Assembly: GCA_028712175.1 (NCBI GenBank)
Contig: JAQTQQ010000009.1
Location: 1-46,428, forward strand
DNA from: Candidatus Omnitrophota bacterium
GTDB taxonomy: Bacteria > Omnitrophota > Gorgyraeia > Gygaellales > Profunditerraquicolaceae
Reading direction: 5' to 3'
Length of the DNA stretch: 46,428 nucleotides
Below are positions 33,325 through 40,864 of the stretch, piece by piece. Below the pieces are notes generated by a model. The model made no database searches and was not told the origin of the DNA. It saw only the letters and a list, made by a program, of their open reading frames with translations. Made by a program: the position numbers and the translations under genes. The stretch's first letter is position 1; each line of letters begins with the position of its first letter.

Positions 33325-34146
33325 ATGAATCGTAAAGGTGCAGTTTTATTACCGATTTTAATAGTCTTAATTATTATTTCTTTTGCCCTTGCCGCAGGGG
33401 CGTTTTATCTGTATCAAAGGGAGCATGCGCATAATATTCAGCTTCAGGGCCAGATTGCCGATTTAGAAAACAGCAAGCGTCTTACGGAAGGAAAGCTTGA
33501 AGACTCTAAGAAAATGGCTTCAGAGCTGCAGCTTAAGTTGCAGGAAATAAAAGCCAATATAAGTTCTTTAACTGAAGAATTTAGTAAGGAAAAAACAGCG
33601 CATGCTGATGCGTTAAATCAATTAGAACAATTTAAATCAGATCTGCAGCAGCAAAAGTCTTTACGTCAGGATCTTGAAAATAAACTTAAAGAAGCTCAGG
33701 ATGAAGGCAAGAAAATAAAGGAGCAGCTAAAGGTTATTGAAAAGCAGAAAACTGAGTTGGAAGAAAAAATAAAAAGTTTACAGTCCGATGAGGATAGTGT
33801 AGAGTTAGGCACTGTTGTAGTAAATAATGAGCCGGTAGTTACTGTCGATAATCCCCCTTTGGATAAAAATGCCCCGGTCAAAGCCGTTAAGAAAAGTTCT
33901 TCTAAGGCGAAGCTCTTAGAGGGACGAATTATGGTGGTAAATAGGGAGTTTAATTTTGTAGTGATTAATTTAGGAAGTAAGGATGGCGTTGCGGTTGGGG
34001 ATATATTCTTGGTTTCTCATGAAGGAAAAAACCTGGGTGAGATAAAAATTGAGAAGGTCCATGATTCCATGTCAGCCGCAGGTTTTGCGCTTGAATTGAA
34101 GGATCAGATAAAAGAGAACGATCAGATAATTCAGAAGGCAAAGTGA
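33325..34146 (+). CDS. Membrane-anchored coiled-coil protein with a C-terminal MreC-like beta domain
   Basis: I do not recognise a named family. The 273-residue product has a membrane segment at about residues 7-30, a long coiled coil rich in Lys, Glu and Gln at about 35-155, a flexible Pro/Ser/Lys linker, and a C-terminal domain from about 200. That domain reads VINLGSKDGVAVGD and then EGKNLGEIKI, which resembles the pattern of MreC beta barrels (compare IIDKGKKSGIKSG and RGLIGRI at 36729-37502). The protein is probably a periplasmic scaffold attached to the inner membrane. AGGAGG lies 5 bases before the ATG. Its stop overlaps the aroA start as GTGA, an unlikely partner functionally but clearly co-translated. 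Confidence 0.8.
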   Translation: MNRKGAVLLPILIVLIIISFALAAGAFYLYQREHAHNIQLQGQIADLENSKRLTEGKLEDSKKMASELQLKLQEIKANISSLTEEFSKEKTAHADALNQLEQFKSDLQQQKSLRQDLENKLKEAQDEGKKIKEQLKVIEKQKTELEEKIKSLQSDEDSVELGTVVVNNEPVVTVDNPPLDKNAPVKAVKKSSSKAKLLEGRIMVVNREFNFVVINLGSKDGVAVGDIFLVSHEGKNLGEIKIEKVHDSMSAAGFALELKDQIKENDQIIQKAK

Positions 34147-35465
34147 AGCCTTTATTAATTAAGAATAAATTTGTGCCCCGCGGTAAGGTAATCATTTGCG
34201 GCGACAAATCCATAGCCCATCGAGCGCTAATCTTAAGCGCTTTAAGTTCCGGTAAAACAATCCTTAAGAATTTCCCGATTCATGATGATTCTTACGCAAC
34301 CATGAGTGCATTAGGCGCTCTAGGGGTAAAAATATTGCGCAAGAGGCATAACCAGGTTTTGGTTTTTGGAAAAGGCCTGCGGGGGTTAGTTAGCTGCCGA
34401 AAGCCGGTTTTTGTAGGGGATTCTGGAACTACCTTGCGTTTATTGCTCGGTGTTTTAGCCGGGCAGGATTTTAAGACTAAAGTTATCGCAGGAAAATCCC
34501 TTTCTTTAAGGCCGATGGCCAGAGTTAGCCTGCCTTTGCGCTTAATGGGGGCTAAAATTTCTTCGAAAGTAAAAGGTAACGAGGAATATGCGCCTATAAC
34601 TATTCAAGGAGGCAGCCTGAAAGGAATTATCTACCGGTTGCCTGTAAGCTCCGCCCAGGTAAAATCAGCAATTCTTCTGGCAGGGCTCTTCGCTAAAGGC
34701 AGGACTTGTGTAATAGAAAAAACAGCTACCCGCGATCATACTGAACGTATGCTCAGAATTTTCGGAGCGGATTTAGTTACAAAAGGCAAAAGCGTGTATT
34801 TAAACCCCGGGAAAGATTTAACCAGCCCGGGAGAAATTTACATCCCGGCCGATATTTCATCGGCTGCTTTTTTTCTGGTCTTGGCGTTGGTAATCCCCGG
34901 GTCAAGGATTACAATCCGGCGTATTGGCCTTAATCCGGGCCGATGCGGGCTGATTGATGTTCTTAAAAGAATGCAGGCTAAAATCAAAGTGTCGTATTCA
35001 AAAGGCAATAAAACGCAATGTGCCGAACCAGTAGGCGATTTGTCAGTTTGTGCAAGTAAACTTAAAGGCAGGGTAGTTTATCCTGATGAGGTGCCTTCTT
35101 TGATTGATGAGCTTCCAATCCTTATGGTTGCTGCTTGTTTTGCTCAAGGGATAACTATAATTAAAGGGGCCCAAGAGCTTAAGGTTAAGGAGACAGACCG
35201 TATTAAGTCCATGGTCAGCAATTTAAAAAAAATGGGCGCGGATATTAAAGTTGATAAGCTTAGTTCGGATGAAAGTATAATAATAAAGGGCAAAGGAAGA
35301 TTAAGCGGTGCTAATTTAAAAAGTTTTGGGGACCATAGAACCGCTATGAGTGTGGTTATAGCTGCCCTTGCCGCAGCCGGAGAATCTCGGATTGATGATA
35401 TCAGCTGCATTAGCAAATCCTTCCCCGGATTTTTAACTGTTCTTAATGGTTTATCCCGAAGTTAA
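34143..35465 (+). CDS. aroA: 3-phosphoshikimate 1-carboxyvinyltransferase (EPSP synthase)
   Basis: AroA condenses shikimate-3-phosphate with PEP on the way to chorismate. The 440-residue product has GDKSIAHRALILSAL near residue 20, GDSGTTLRLLLGVLAG near residue 95, the SSAQVKSAILLAG motif, DELPILMVAACFA, the KETDRI motif and DHRTAMS near the C-terminus. These are the substrate-binding segments. The start is GTG at 34143, overlapping the upstream stop by four bases. MurA shares the fold, but MurA lacks this KETDRI and DHRTAMS arrangement. It ends the operon before array D. Confidence 0.95.
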   Translation: MKPLLIKNKFVPRGKVIICGDKSIAHRALILSALSSGKTILKNFPIHDDSYATMSALGALGVKILRKRHNQVLVFGKGLRGLVSCRKPVFVGDSGTTLRLLLGVLAGQDFKTKVIAGKSLSLRPMARVSLPLRLMGAKISSKVKGNEEYAPITIQGGSLKGIIYRLPVSSAQVKSAILLAGLFAKGRTCVIEKTATRDHTERMLRIFGADLVTKGKSVYLNPGKDLTSPGEIYIPADISSAAFFLVLALVIPGSRITIRRIGLNPGRCGLIDVLKRMQAKIKVSYSKGNKTQCAEPVGDLSVCASKLKGRVVYPDEVPSLIDELPILMVAACFAQGITIIKGAQELKVKETDRIKSMVSNLKKMGADIKVDKLSSDESIIIKGKGRLSGANLKSFGDHRTAMSVVIAALAAAGESRIDDISCISKSFPGFLTVLNGLSRS

Positions 35466-35480
35466 CTCTTCATGGTAGAT

Positions 35481-35542
35481 TAGTTTTTAGCTCTTAGGTG
35501 TCATCGGTTGGTTTTTACTAGCTAAGACCTACGAGCTAAAAG
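35481..35542. repeat. Heptad array D upstream of mreB
   Basis: TAG starts at 35481, 35488 and 35495; on the facing arm CTA starts at 35522, 35529 and 35536, each series with an exact 7-base period. The 15-base arms at 35485-35499 and 35527-35541 are reverse complements with one mismatch. The left arm matches array B after removal of one heptad, TTCGTAG. Confidence 0.88.
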
Positions 35543-35574
35543 CGAAAGCGCGCTAAACATTGATAATATTATGT

Positions 35575-35603
35575 TTGACAAAGAGTTCAATCTTTGTTAG
35601 AAT
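35575..35603 (+). promoter_or_regulatory. Strong sigma-70-type promoter for the mre operon
   Basis: A perfect -35 TTGACA (35575-35580) is followed after 17 bases by the -10 TAGAAT (35598-35603). Transcription would start near 35610, about 24 bases before the preferred mreB ATG, leaving room for the GGGAG ribosome site. Confidence 0.85.
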
Positions 35604-35633
35604 TCACCTACTGTCTAAGCAATGGGAGATAAT

Positions 35634-36707
35634 ATGGAAAAATTCAGCCAACAGTTAAAAAGAGGGGTCAATTACGTACTTGGCCTGTTCTCTAATGATA
35701 TGGGAATTGACCTGGGAACAGCTACGACTCTGGTTTTTGTAAAAGGAGAAGGGGTAGTGCTTTGCGAGCCTTCTGTAGTAGCTATTGAACGCGGGACTTC
35801 ACATGTTTTAGCTGTTGGTGATGAGGCTAAGCGTATGCTTGGGCGCACTCCGGGTAATATTATTGCAATACGTCCGATGAAAGACGGGGTTATTTCCGAT
35901 TTTGAGATTACCGAAGCTATGCTTCGGTATTTTATTAAAAAGGTGCATCACCGCAAGGTTTTAGTGCGTCCCCGAATTGTGATTGCTATTCCTTCCGGGA
36001 TAACCGAAGTTGAAAAACGTGCGGTAAAAGATTCTGCCGAAAGGGCAGGCGCAAGAGAGGTCTTTTTGATTGAGGAGCCGATTGCCGCAGCTATCGGCGT
36101 AGGGCTGCCTATCCAGGAGCCTATTGGTAACATGATCATTGATATCGGCGGCGGTACTACAGAGATTGCGGTTATCTCGCTTTGCGGTACGGTTTTTTCA
36201 AAATCTATCCGCATCGGCGGTGATGAAATGAATGAGGCGGTTATTGAATACCTTAAAAAGACATATAACTTGATGGTCGGCGAACGCAGCGCTGAAGAGA
36301 TAAAAATTAAAATTGGCTCAGCTTATCCTTTAGAGGAAGAGATGAGTATGGAGGTCAAGGGGAGGGATTTGGTTGCAGGTCTTCCTAAAACAGTTACAAT
36401 TACCAGCGAAGAGATCCGCGAATCCCTGCAAGAGCCGCTGCGTGCCATATTGGAAGTTATAAAAATATCATTAGAGCGTACTCCCCCTGAATTAGCCGCT
36501 GACCTTATTGATCATGGCATAGTTATGGCCGGTGGCGGTTCGCTATTAAGGGGATTAGATAAATTGATTTCCGAGGAAACCGGGCTTCCGGTGCATATAA
36601 CCGATGATCCAGTTACTGCGGTTGCTAATGGAACAGGCGTCGTCCTTGGTGAAATACACTACCTTAAGAAAGTAACCGTACCCGTTAAAACCGAGGTACG
36701 TAATTAA
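35634..36707 (+). CDS. mreB: Rod-shape protein MreB
   Basis: MreB is the bacterial actin that guides lateral wall synthesis. The 357-residue product has the phosphate-1 loop [14 protein letters not shown], the phosphate-2 loop [14 protein letters not shown], and the adenosine motif [13 protein letters not shown], all intact, unlike FtsA in this window. An N-terminal helix with Lys/Arg and hydrophobic residues ([13 protein letters not shown]) could bind membrane. I chose the ATG at 35634 because GGGAG sits 5 bases upstream; the ATG at 35622 overlaps that site. Confidence 0.97.
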   Translation: MEKFSQQLKRGVNYVLGLFSNDMGIDLGTATTLVFVKGEGVVLCEPSVVAIERGTSHVLAVGDEAKRMLGRTPGNIIAIRPMKDGVISDFEITEAMLRYFIKKVHHRKVLVRPRIVIAIPSGITEVEKRAVKDSAERAGAREVFLIEEPIAAAIGVGLPIQEPIGNMIIDIGGGTTEIAVISLCGTVFSKSIRIGGDEMNEAVIEYLKKTYNLMVGERSAEEIKIKIGSAYPLEEEMSMEVKGRDLVAGLPKTVTITSEEIRESLQEPLRAILEVIKISLERTPPELAADLIDHGIVMAGGGSLLRGLDKLISEETGLPVHITDDPVTAVANGTGVVLGEIHYLKKVTVPVKTEVRN

Positions 36708-36728
36708 ATCTTCCCAGATCCCTAGAAT

Positions 36729-37502
36729 GTGTTTAAGCCGTCCCGTAAAACCATAATTAATCTCGTCATTTCTGTCTGCGCCGTAATTCTGATTTCTAAT
36801 TCTCTGTCTTGTTTTAAAAATTACGCACAAAAATCACTTAAGCCCAGTCTTTCTCTAATCGGTTTGCTTAAACGCGAATTTGGAGGTATGATTTTCTACC
36901 ATCGGAATATGATTAAGGCTGAGGAGCTAGATAGCGAGGTTGAAAAGTTGCGCTTGAACCTGTTTGAGCTGCGTGAAATTTATCAGGAGAATATTCGGCT
37001 TAACAATTTGTTAAATTTTAAACAAAAATCTCCTCTGCGTTTGGTTTCTGCGAGGGTAATCGGACGCGCTGTCGATAGCTGGACATCATGCGTTATTATT
37101 GATAAAGGTAAAAAAAGCGGGATTAAATCCGGGATGGTGGTAATTAACCATCGTGGTTTAATCGGAAGAATAGCCGAAAGCAGCGATTCTACCAGCAAAA
37201 TATTGTTGATTAATGATCCCAGCCAGGGTATTTCAAGTATTGTCCAGCGCAGCCGGCAGGAAGGGCTGGTTAGCGGGACTCTCGGGACAAATTTAGTCAT
37301 GAAATACCTGCCCGAGGATGCGCAAATTGCTTCCGGAGACGTTATTGTTACTTCGGAGTTAAGCCGGGTATATCCTAAGGGCCTTTTAATCGGCAGGGTT
37401 ATTAATGTCGGTTACGAATTTTCCGGTCTTAACCGCTATGCTGTTATCCGGCCGGCAGTTGACCTTGCTAATATTGAAGAGGTCCTGGTAATTATTCCAT
37501 GA
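36729..37502 (+). CDS. mreC: Rod-shape protein MreC
   Basis: MreC is a bitopic periplasmic scaffold that activates PBP2-RodA. The 257-residue product has a membrane segment at about residues 9-27, a coiled coil at about 55-95, and two beta barrels with VIIDKGKKSGIKSGMVVI and the HRGLIGRI strand. Start is GTG at 36729; the overlapping ATG at 36727 is in another frame and stops at once. The gene overlaps mreD in an ATGA. Confidence 0.94.
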   Translation: MFKPSRKTIINLVISVCAVILISNSLSCFKNYAQKSLKPSLSLIGLLKREFGGMIFYHRNMIKAEELDSEVEKLRLNLFELREIYQENIRLNNLLNFKQKSPLRLVSARVIGRAVDSWTSCVIIDKGKKSGIKSGMVVINHRGLIGRIAESSDSTSKILLINDPSQGISSIVQRSRQEGLVSGTLGTNLVMKYLPEDAQIASGDVIVTSELSRVYPKGLLIGRVINVGYEFSGLNRYAVIRPAVDLANIEEVLVIIP

Positions 37503-37969
37503 AGAAGGCCTTTCTTTTTTTGGCTGTAATTATTCTATCCATACTGCAATTGACTTGGCCGGGTTTTTTGGTTTTTTTCCATTGTAAGCCGGATTTTCTT
37601 TTGGTTTTTGCCGTCTCGGCTGTTTTTTATTTAGATTTTAAATCAGCCCTGATGGCAGCTGTTATATCCGGGCTGGTTAAGGATATATCCCTGCCGGGAA
37701 ATTTGCCGGTAAATACAATCCTTTTTAGCCTATGGAGCTATCTGGTTTATCGATTATCTCAACAGATTTCTACCGACAGCCATTATGTGCGCCTGGCCAT
37801 TGTTCTAATCGCAGCTTTTTTTAATAATATAGCAACCGGCTTATGGGTTATAAATTCCGGTAATACCATACCGGCAGGCATATTTATTCGGAATCTTATT
37901 ATTCCTTCAGTTTATTCAACTATATTATCACCTTTAGTTTTTAAACTTATTAAAAAAATAACAGCATAA
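37499..37969 (+). CDS. mreD: Rod-shape protein MreD
   Basis: MreD is a small polytopic membrane protein of the elongasome. The 156-residue product has about five hydrophobic segments and the family-like FFHCKPDFLLVFAVSAVFY stretch near residue 22, with the glycine-rich GLVKDISLPG after it. Its short length, hydrophobicity and position between mreC and PBP2 support the name. The start overlaps the mreC stop, and PBP2 starts four bases later. Confidence 0.9.
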   Translation: MKKAFLFLAVIILSILQLTWPGFLVFFHCKPDFLLVFAVSAVFYLDFKSALMAAVISGLVKDISLPGNLPVNTILFSLWSYLVYRLSQQISTDSHYVRLAIVLIAAFFNNIATGLWVINSGNTIPAGIFIRNLIIPSVYSTILSPLVFKLIKKITA

Positions 37970-37973
37970 TCTA

Positions 37974-39686
37974 ATGGACCGAAAAATCATATTAAATTTC
38001 TTTGTTATTTTTATGTTTATTGCTTTGTTGGCCGGTTTATTTAACCTCGATTTGCTGCAGGGCAGTAAATTCCGTAAACTTAGCGATAGTAATTGTATCC
38101 GCCTCATATCGCAATTAGGCGCAAGGGGAAATATTTTAGACCGTAACGGGGAAGTTATCGTAAATAATAAAATATCTTATGATGTAATGGTCCTGCCTCA
38201 GGATTTAAGCCAAATCGGGCCTGTTTTGACTAAGATCAGCCGTATATTAGGAATAAGCACTAATGAATTGAATGCTGCTTTCAAGAAAAATTTTATTTCT
38301 GCAAGCGTCCCGGTGACTGTTGCCAGTAACATAGAGCTCAAAAAAGCTGTAGCCCTTGGCGAATATAAGGCTGAAGAGCCAAGCATTATAATTGCGCCCA
38401 AGCCGTTGCGCAATTATCCATACGGCGCCTTAGCCTGCCATATTATCGGTTATGTAAATGAAATTGACCGTTGGCGGCTTACGAAACTTGAAGATTACGG
38501 CTACAAAACTAAAGATATCGTAGGGTTTGGCGGTGTTGAGGAGAAATACGATTATTACCTTCGCCAGGAAGAAGGGGGGCTGTCTGTTGAGGTAAATCAT
38601 CGGGGAAAATTTATGCGTGTTTTGGGTTTTCAGGCGCCCAGAAACGGTAAAGATGTCCAGCTTACCATAGACCTCAATATCCAGAAAGCCGCGGAGGAGG
38701 CATTGTCAGGCAAGAAAGGAAGCGCAATCTTAATGGATGCGCAAAGCGGAGAGATTTTAGCGTTAGCCAACTACCCGAATTTTAATCCGGCAGTTTTTGT
38801 AAATCAACGCTCTAAAATTTCCAGGCTTTTCAATAATCCCGATTCTCCATTGGTAAACCGCGCAATCGGATCAAGCTATCCGCCGGCATCTATTTTTAAA
38901 ATTGTTGGTTCTGCGGCCGGCCTTGAGTTAAAAAAAATAAACCTTTCTACTACCTATGTGTGTTCCGGCTCTACTATGGTAGGCCGAAGAAAGTTTGCCT
39001 GCTGGGATACACACGGGCCTCAGGATATTTATCAGGCGCTCGCGCATTCCTGCGATATATTTTTTTATAAAACCGGGTTATTGATGGGTGCTCAAAGTAT
39101 TCATGATTATGCTTTAAAGCTGGGCTTAGGCAGGACTATGGGATTTGAGCTGCCCTATGAGGTAAGCGGTTTTATCCCCTCTCCTTTGTGGAGGAAAATT
39201 AATAGGTTTCAGAATTGGTTTGACGGAGATACTGCTAATTTGAGTATCGGACAAGGTGATTGCCTGGTTACTCCTTTACAGGCAACTAACATGATAGCCC
39301 CATTTGCAAACGGCGGTTATTTATTGAATCCTTATATCGTAAAAGCCATAGGCGGTTTGGACCTTTCGGCGAAAAAGAAAAAGCTTACGGCGGTAAATTT
39401 TAGGAAAAGTACTCTGGATGTGGTTACCAAAGGGTTACGCAGGGTGGTCTCCGATAAAGAAGGTACAGGGAATGTTTTATCAAGCCTTCCTGTTGCGGTA
39501 GCCGGTAAAACAGGTACGGCGCAGGTTACCCGTGGTGCGACGCATGCGTGGTTTGTCGGATTTTTCCCCTATGAGAATCCAAAATTTATAATTTGTGTTT
39601 TTTTAGAGCACGGCGGCCCGGGGCATGCTGCCGTGGTTTGTGCTAAAAAGATTATCGAAGAAATGAGCCTAAAGGGGTTAATATGA
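37974..39686 (+). CDS. mrdA: Penicillin-binding protein 2 (elongation transpeptidase)
   Basis: PBP2 is the class B transpeptidase that pairs with RodA in side-wall growth. The 570-residue product has a membrane segment at about 7-27, the RGNILDRNG pedestal motif at 51-59, and the transpeptidase motifs SIFK with Ser306, SCD at 359-361 and KTGT at 512-515. The SxD form of the second motif is typical of PBP2, whereas FtsI here has SSN. The start follows mreD by four bases and the end overlaps rodA. It ends shortly after GHAAVVCAKKI, so there is no long tail. Confidence 0.95.
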   Translation: MDRKIILNFFVIFMFIALLAGLFNLDLLQGSKFRKLSDSNCIRLISQLGARGNILDRNGEVIVNNKISYDVMVLPQDLSQIGPVLTKISRILGISTNELNAAFKKNFISASVPVTVASNIELKKAVALGEYKAEEPSIIIAPKPLRNYPYGALACHIIGYVNEIDRWRLTKLEDYGYKTKDIVGFGGVEEKYDYYLRQEEGGLSVEVNHRGKFMRVLGFQAPRNGKDVQLTIDLNIQKAAEEALSGKKGSAILMDAQSGEILALANYPNFNPAVFVNQRSKISRLFNNPDSPLVNRAIGSSYPPASIFKIVGSAAGLELKKINLSTTYVCSGSTMVGRRKFACWDTHGPQDIYQALAHSCDIFFYKTGLLMGAQSIHDYALKLGLGRTMGFELPYEVSGFIPSPLWRKINRFQNWFDGDTANLSIGQGDCLVTPLQATNMIAPFANGGYLLNPYIVKAIGGLDLSAKKKKLTAVNFRKSTLDVVTKGLRRVVSDKEGTGNVLSSLPVAVAGKTGTAQVTRGATHAWFVGFFPYENPKFIICVFLEHGGPGHAAVVCAKKIIEEMSLKGLI

Positions 39687-40783
39687 GGAATTCATTTTTT
39701 ACGATCTTAATTCTGGCTTTAATTATCGCCATTTCCGGAGTCTTATCTATTTACAGCAGTACTTATCAGAAAGAAGGGGCATGGCAGGATATACATCTTC
39801 GCCAGATACTCTGGGTTACCATTGGTTTAGTTTGTTTTTTTATTGTTTCCGGTCTTAACTATCGTAAGCTTTGGGATGCCAATTATTTTATTTATGGAGC
39901 AGCGCTATTCTTTCTTTTTTTGGTTTTTGTCCTTGGGATCACAAGGTTGGGCGCGCAGCGCTGGCTCAAGATTGCCTGGTTTAATTTTCAGCCCTCTGAG
40001 TTTGCAAAACTTGCGATTATCATATTTTTAGCCCGGTATTTTAGCCGTAAGTCAGTGGATGATACCTCTCTATTATCCGGTAAATTCGGGATCTTTAGGG
40101 GCCTGATCCTGCCTTTTATATTCGTTGGGATTCCAATGTTTCTGATTATTGAGCAGCCGGATTTAGGAAGCGGCCTTATGCTTTTGTTTGTTTTTGTCTG
40201 CCTGCTTTATTTAACCAATGTCCGGCTAAAATATATTCTTACGTTTTTAACCCTAATAATTTTGCCGCTGCCTTTTTTCTGGCATTTCCTGCGGGATTAC
40301 CAGAAACAGAGGTTATTGGTTTTCTTAAATCCGAATATTGACCCTTTAGGCGCAGGATATACAATAATCCAGTCGCGTATAGCTATTGGTTCCGGAGGTT
40401 TCTTTGGCCGCGGCTGGCTAAGTGGTTCCCAGAGCCAGCTGTATTTCTTGCCGGAATCGCATACGGATTTTATTTTTGCTACGTTTAGCGAACAGTGGGG
40501 TTTTTTGGGAAGCTCTCTTTTAATTTTACTGTATTATTTGATTATCCGTCAGGGTTTTGTGATCGCCCAAAGGACACAAGATACATTTGGCAGGCTGCTT
40601 GCTTACGGCATATCCCTCTTATTGTCAATGCAGGTATTTATTAATATCGCGATGAATATGGGGCTTGCTCCGGTAGTAGGGCTGCCGCTTCCTTTAATGA
40701 GCTATGGCGGATCAAGCATTTTGGTTACCTTTATTGCATTGGGTATCTTGGTGAATATCGATAGGACCAGGACCGTATTTTAA
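39683..40783 (+). CDS. rodA: Rod-shape SEDS glycosyltransferase RodA
   Basis: RodA polymerises lateral-wall peptidoglycan in complex with PBP2. The 366-residue product has about ten membrane segments, the GAQRWLKIAWFNFQPSEF motif, QPDLGSG with the catalytic aspartate, the ESHTDFIFATFSEQWG loop, and GLPLPLMSYGGSS. It is a paralogue of ftsW at 17909. The start overlaps the PBP2 stop as ATGA. It closes the elongasome operon before gap E. Confidence 0.95.
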   Translation: MRNSFFTILILALIIAISGVLSIYSSTYQKEGAWQDIHLRQILWVTIGLVCFFIVSGLNYRKLWDANYFIYGAALFFLFLVFVLGITRLGAQRWLKIAWFNFQPSEFAKLAIIIFLARYFSRKSVDDTSLLSGKFGIFRGLILPFIFVGIPMFLIIEQPDLGSGLMLLFVFVCLLYLTNVRLKYILTFLTLIILPLPFFWHFLRDYQKQRLLVFLNPNIDPLGAGYTIIQSRIAIGSGGFFGRGWLSGSQSQLYFLPESHTDFIFATFSEQWGFLGSSLLILLYYLIIRQGFVIAQRTQDTFGRLLAYGISLLLSMQVFINIAMNMGLAPVVGLPLPLMSYGGSSILVTFIALGILVNIDRTRTVF

Positions 40784-40804
40784 ATGGCCGATCTTGGCTT
40801 AAAA

Positions 40805-40849
40805 ATAGCAGGCCTATAGATACACCATCAACTATAGCTATCGACCTGG
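40805..40849. repeat. Degenerate palindromic element E, possible decayed heptad array
   Basis: This gap holds words like those of arrays A and F (CTATAG, CTATCGACC, ATAG) and an imperfect inverted pair: CAGGCCTATAG near 40809 against TATAGCTATCGACCTG near 40833. However, the spacing is 6 and 11 bases rather than 7, so the family link is weak. Confidence 0.4.
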
Positions 40850-40864
40850 TAATTAATATTAACT

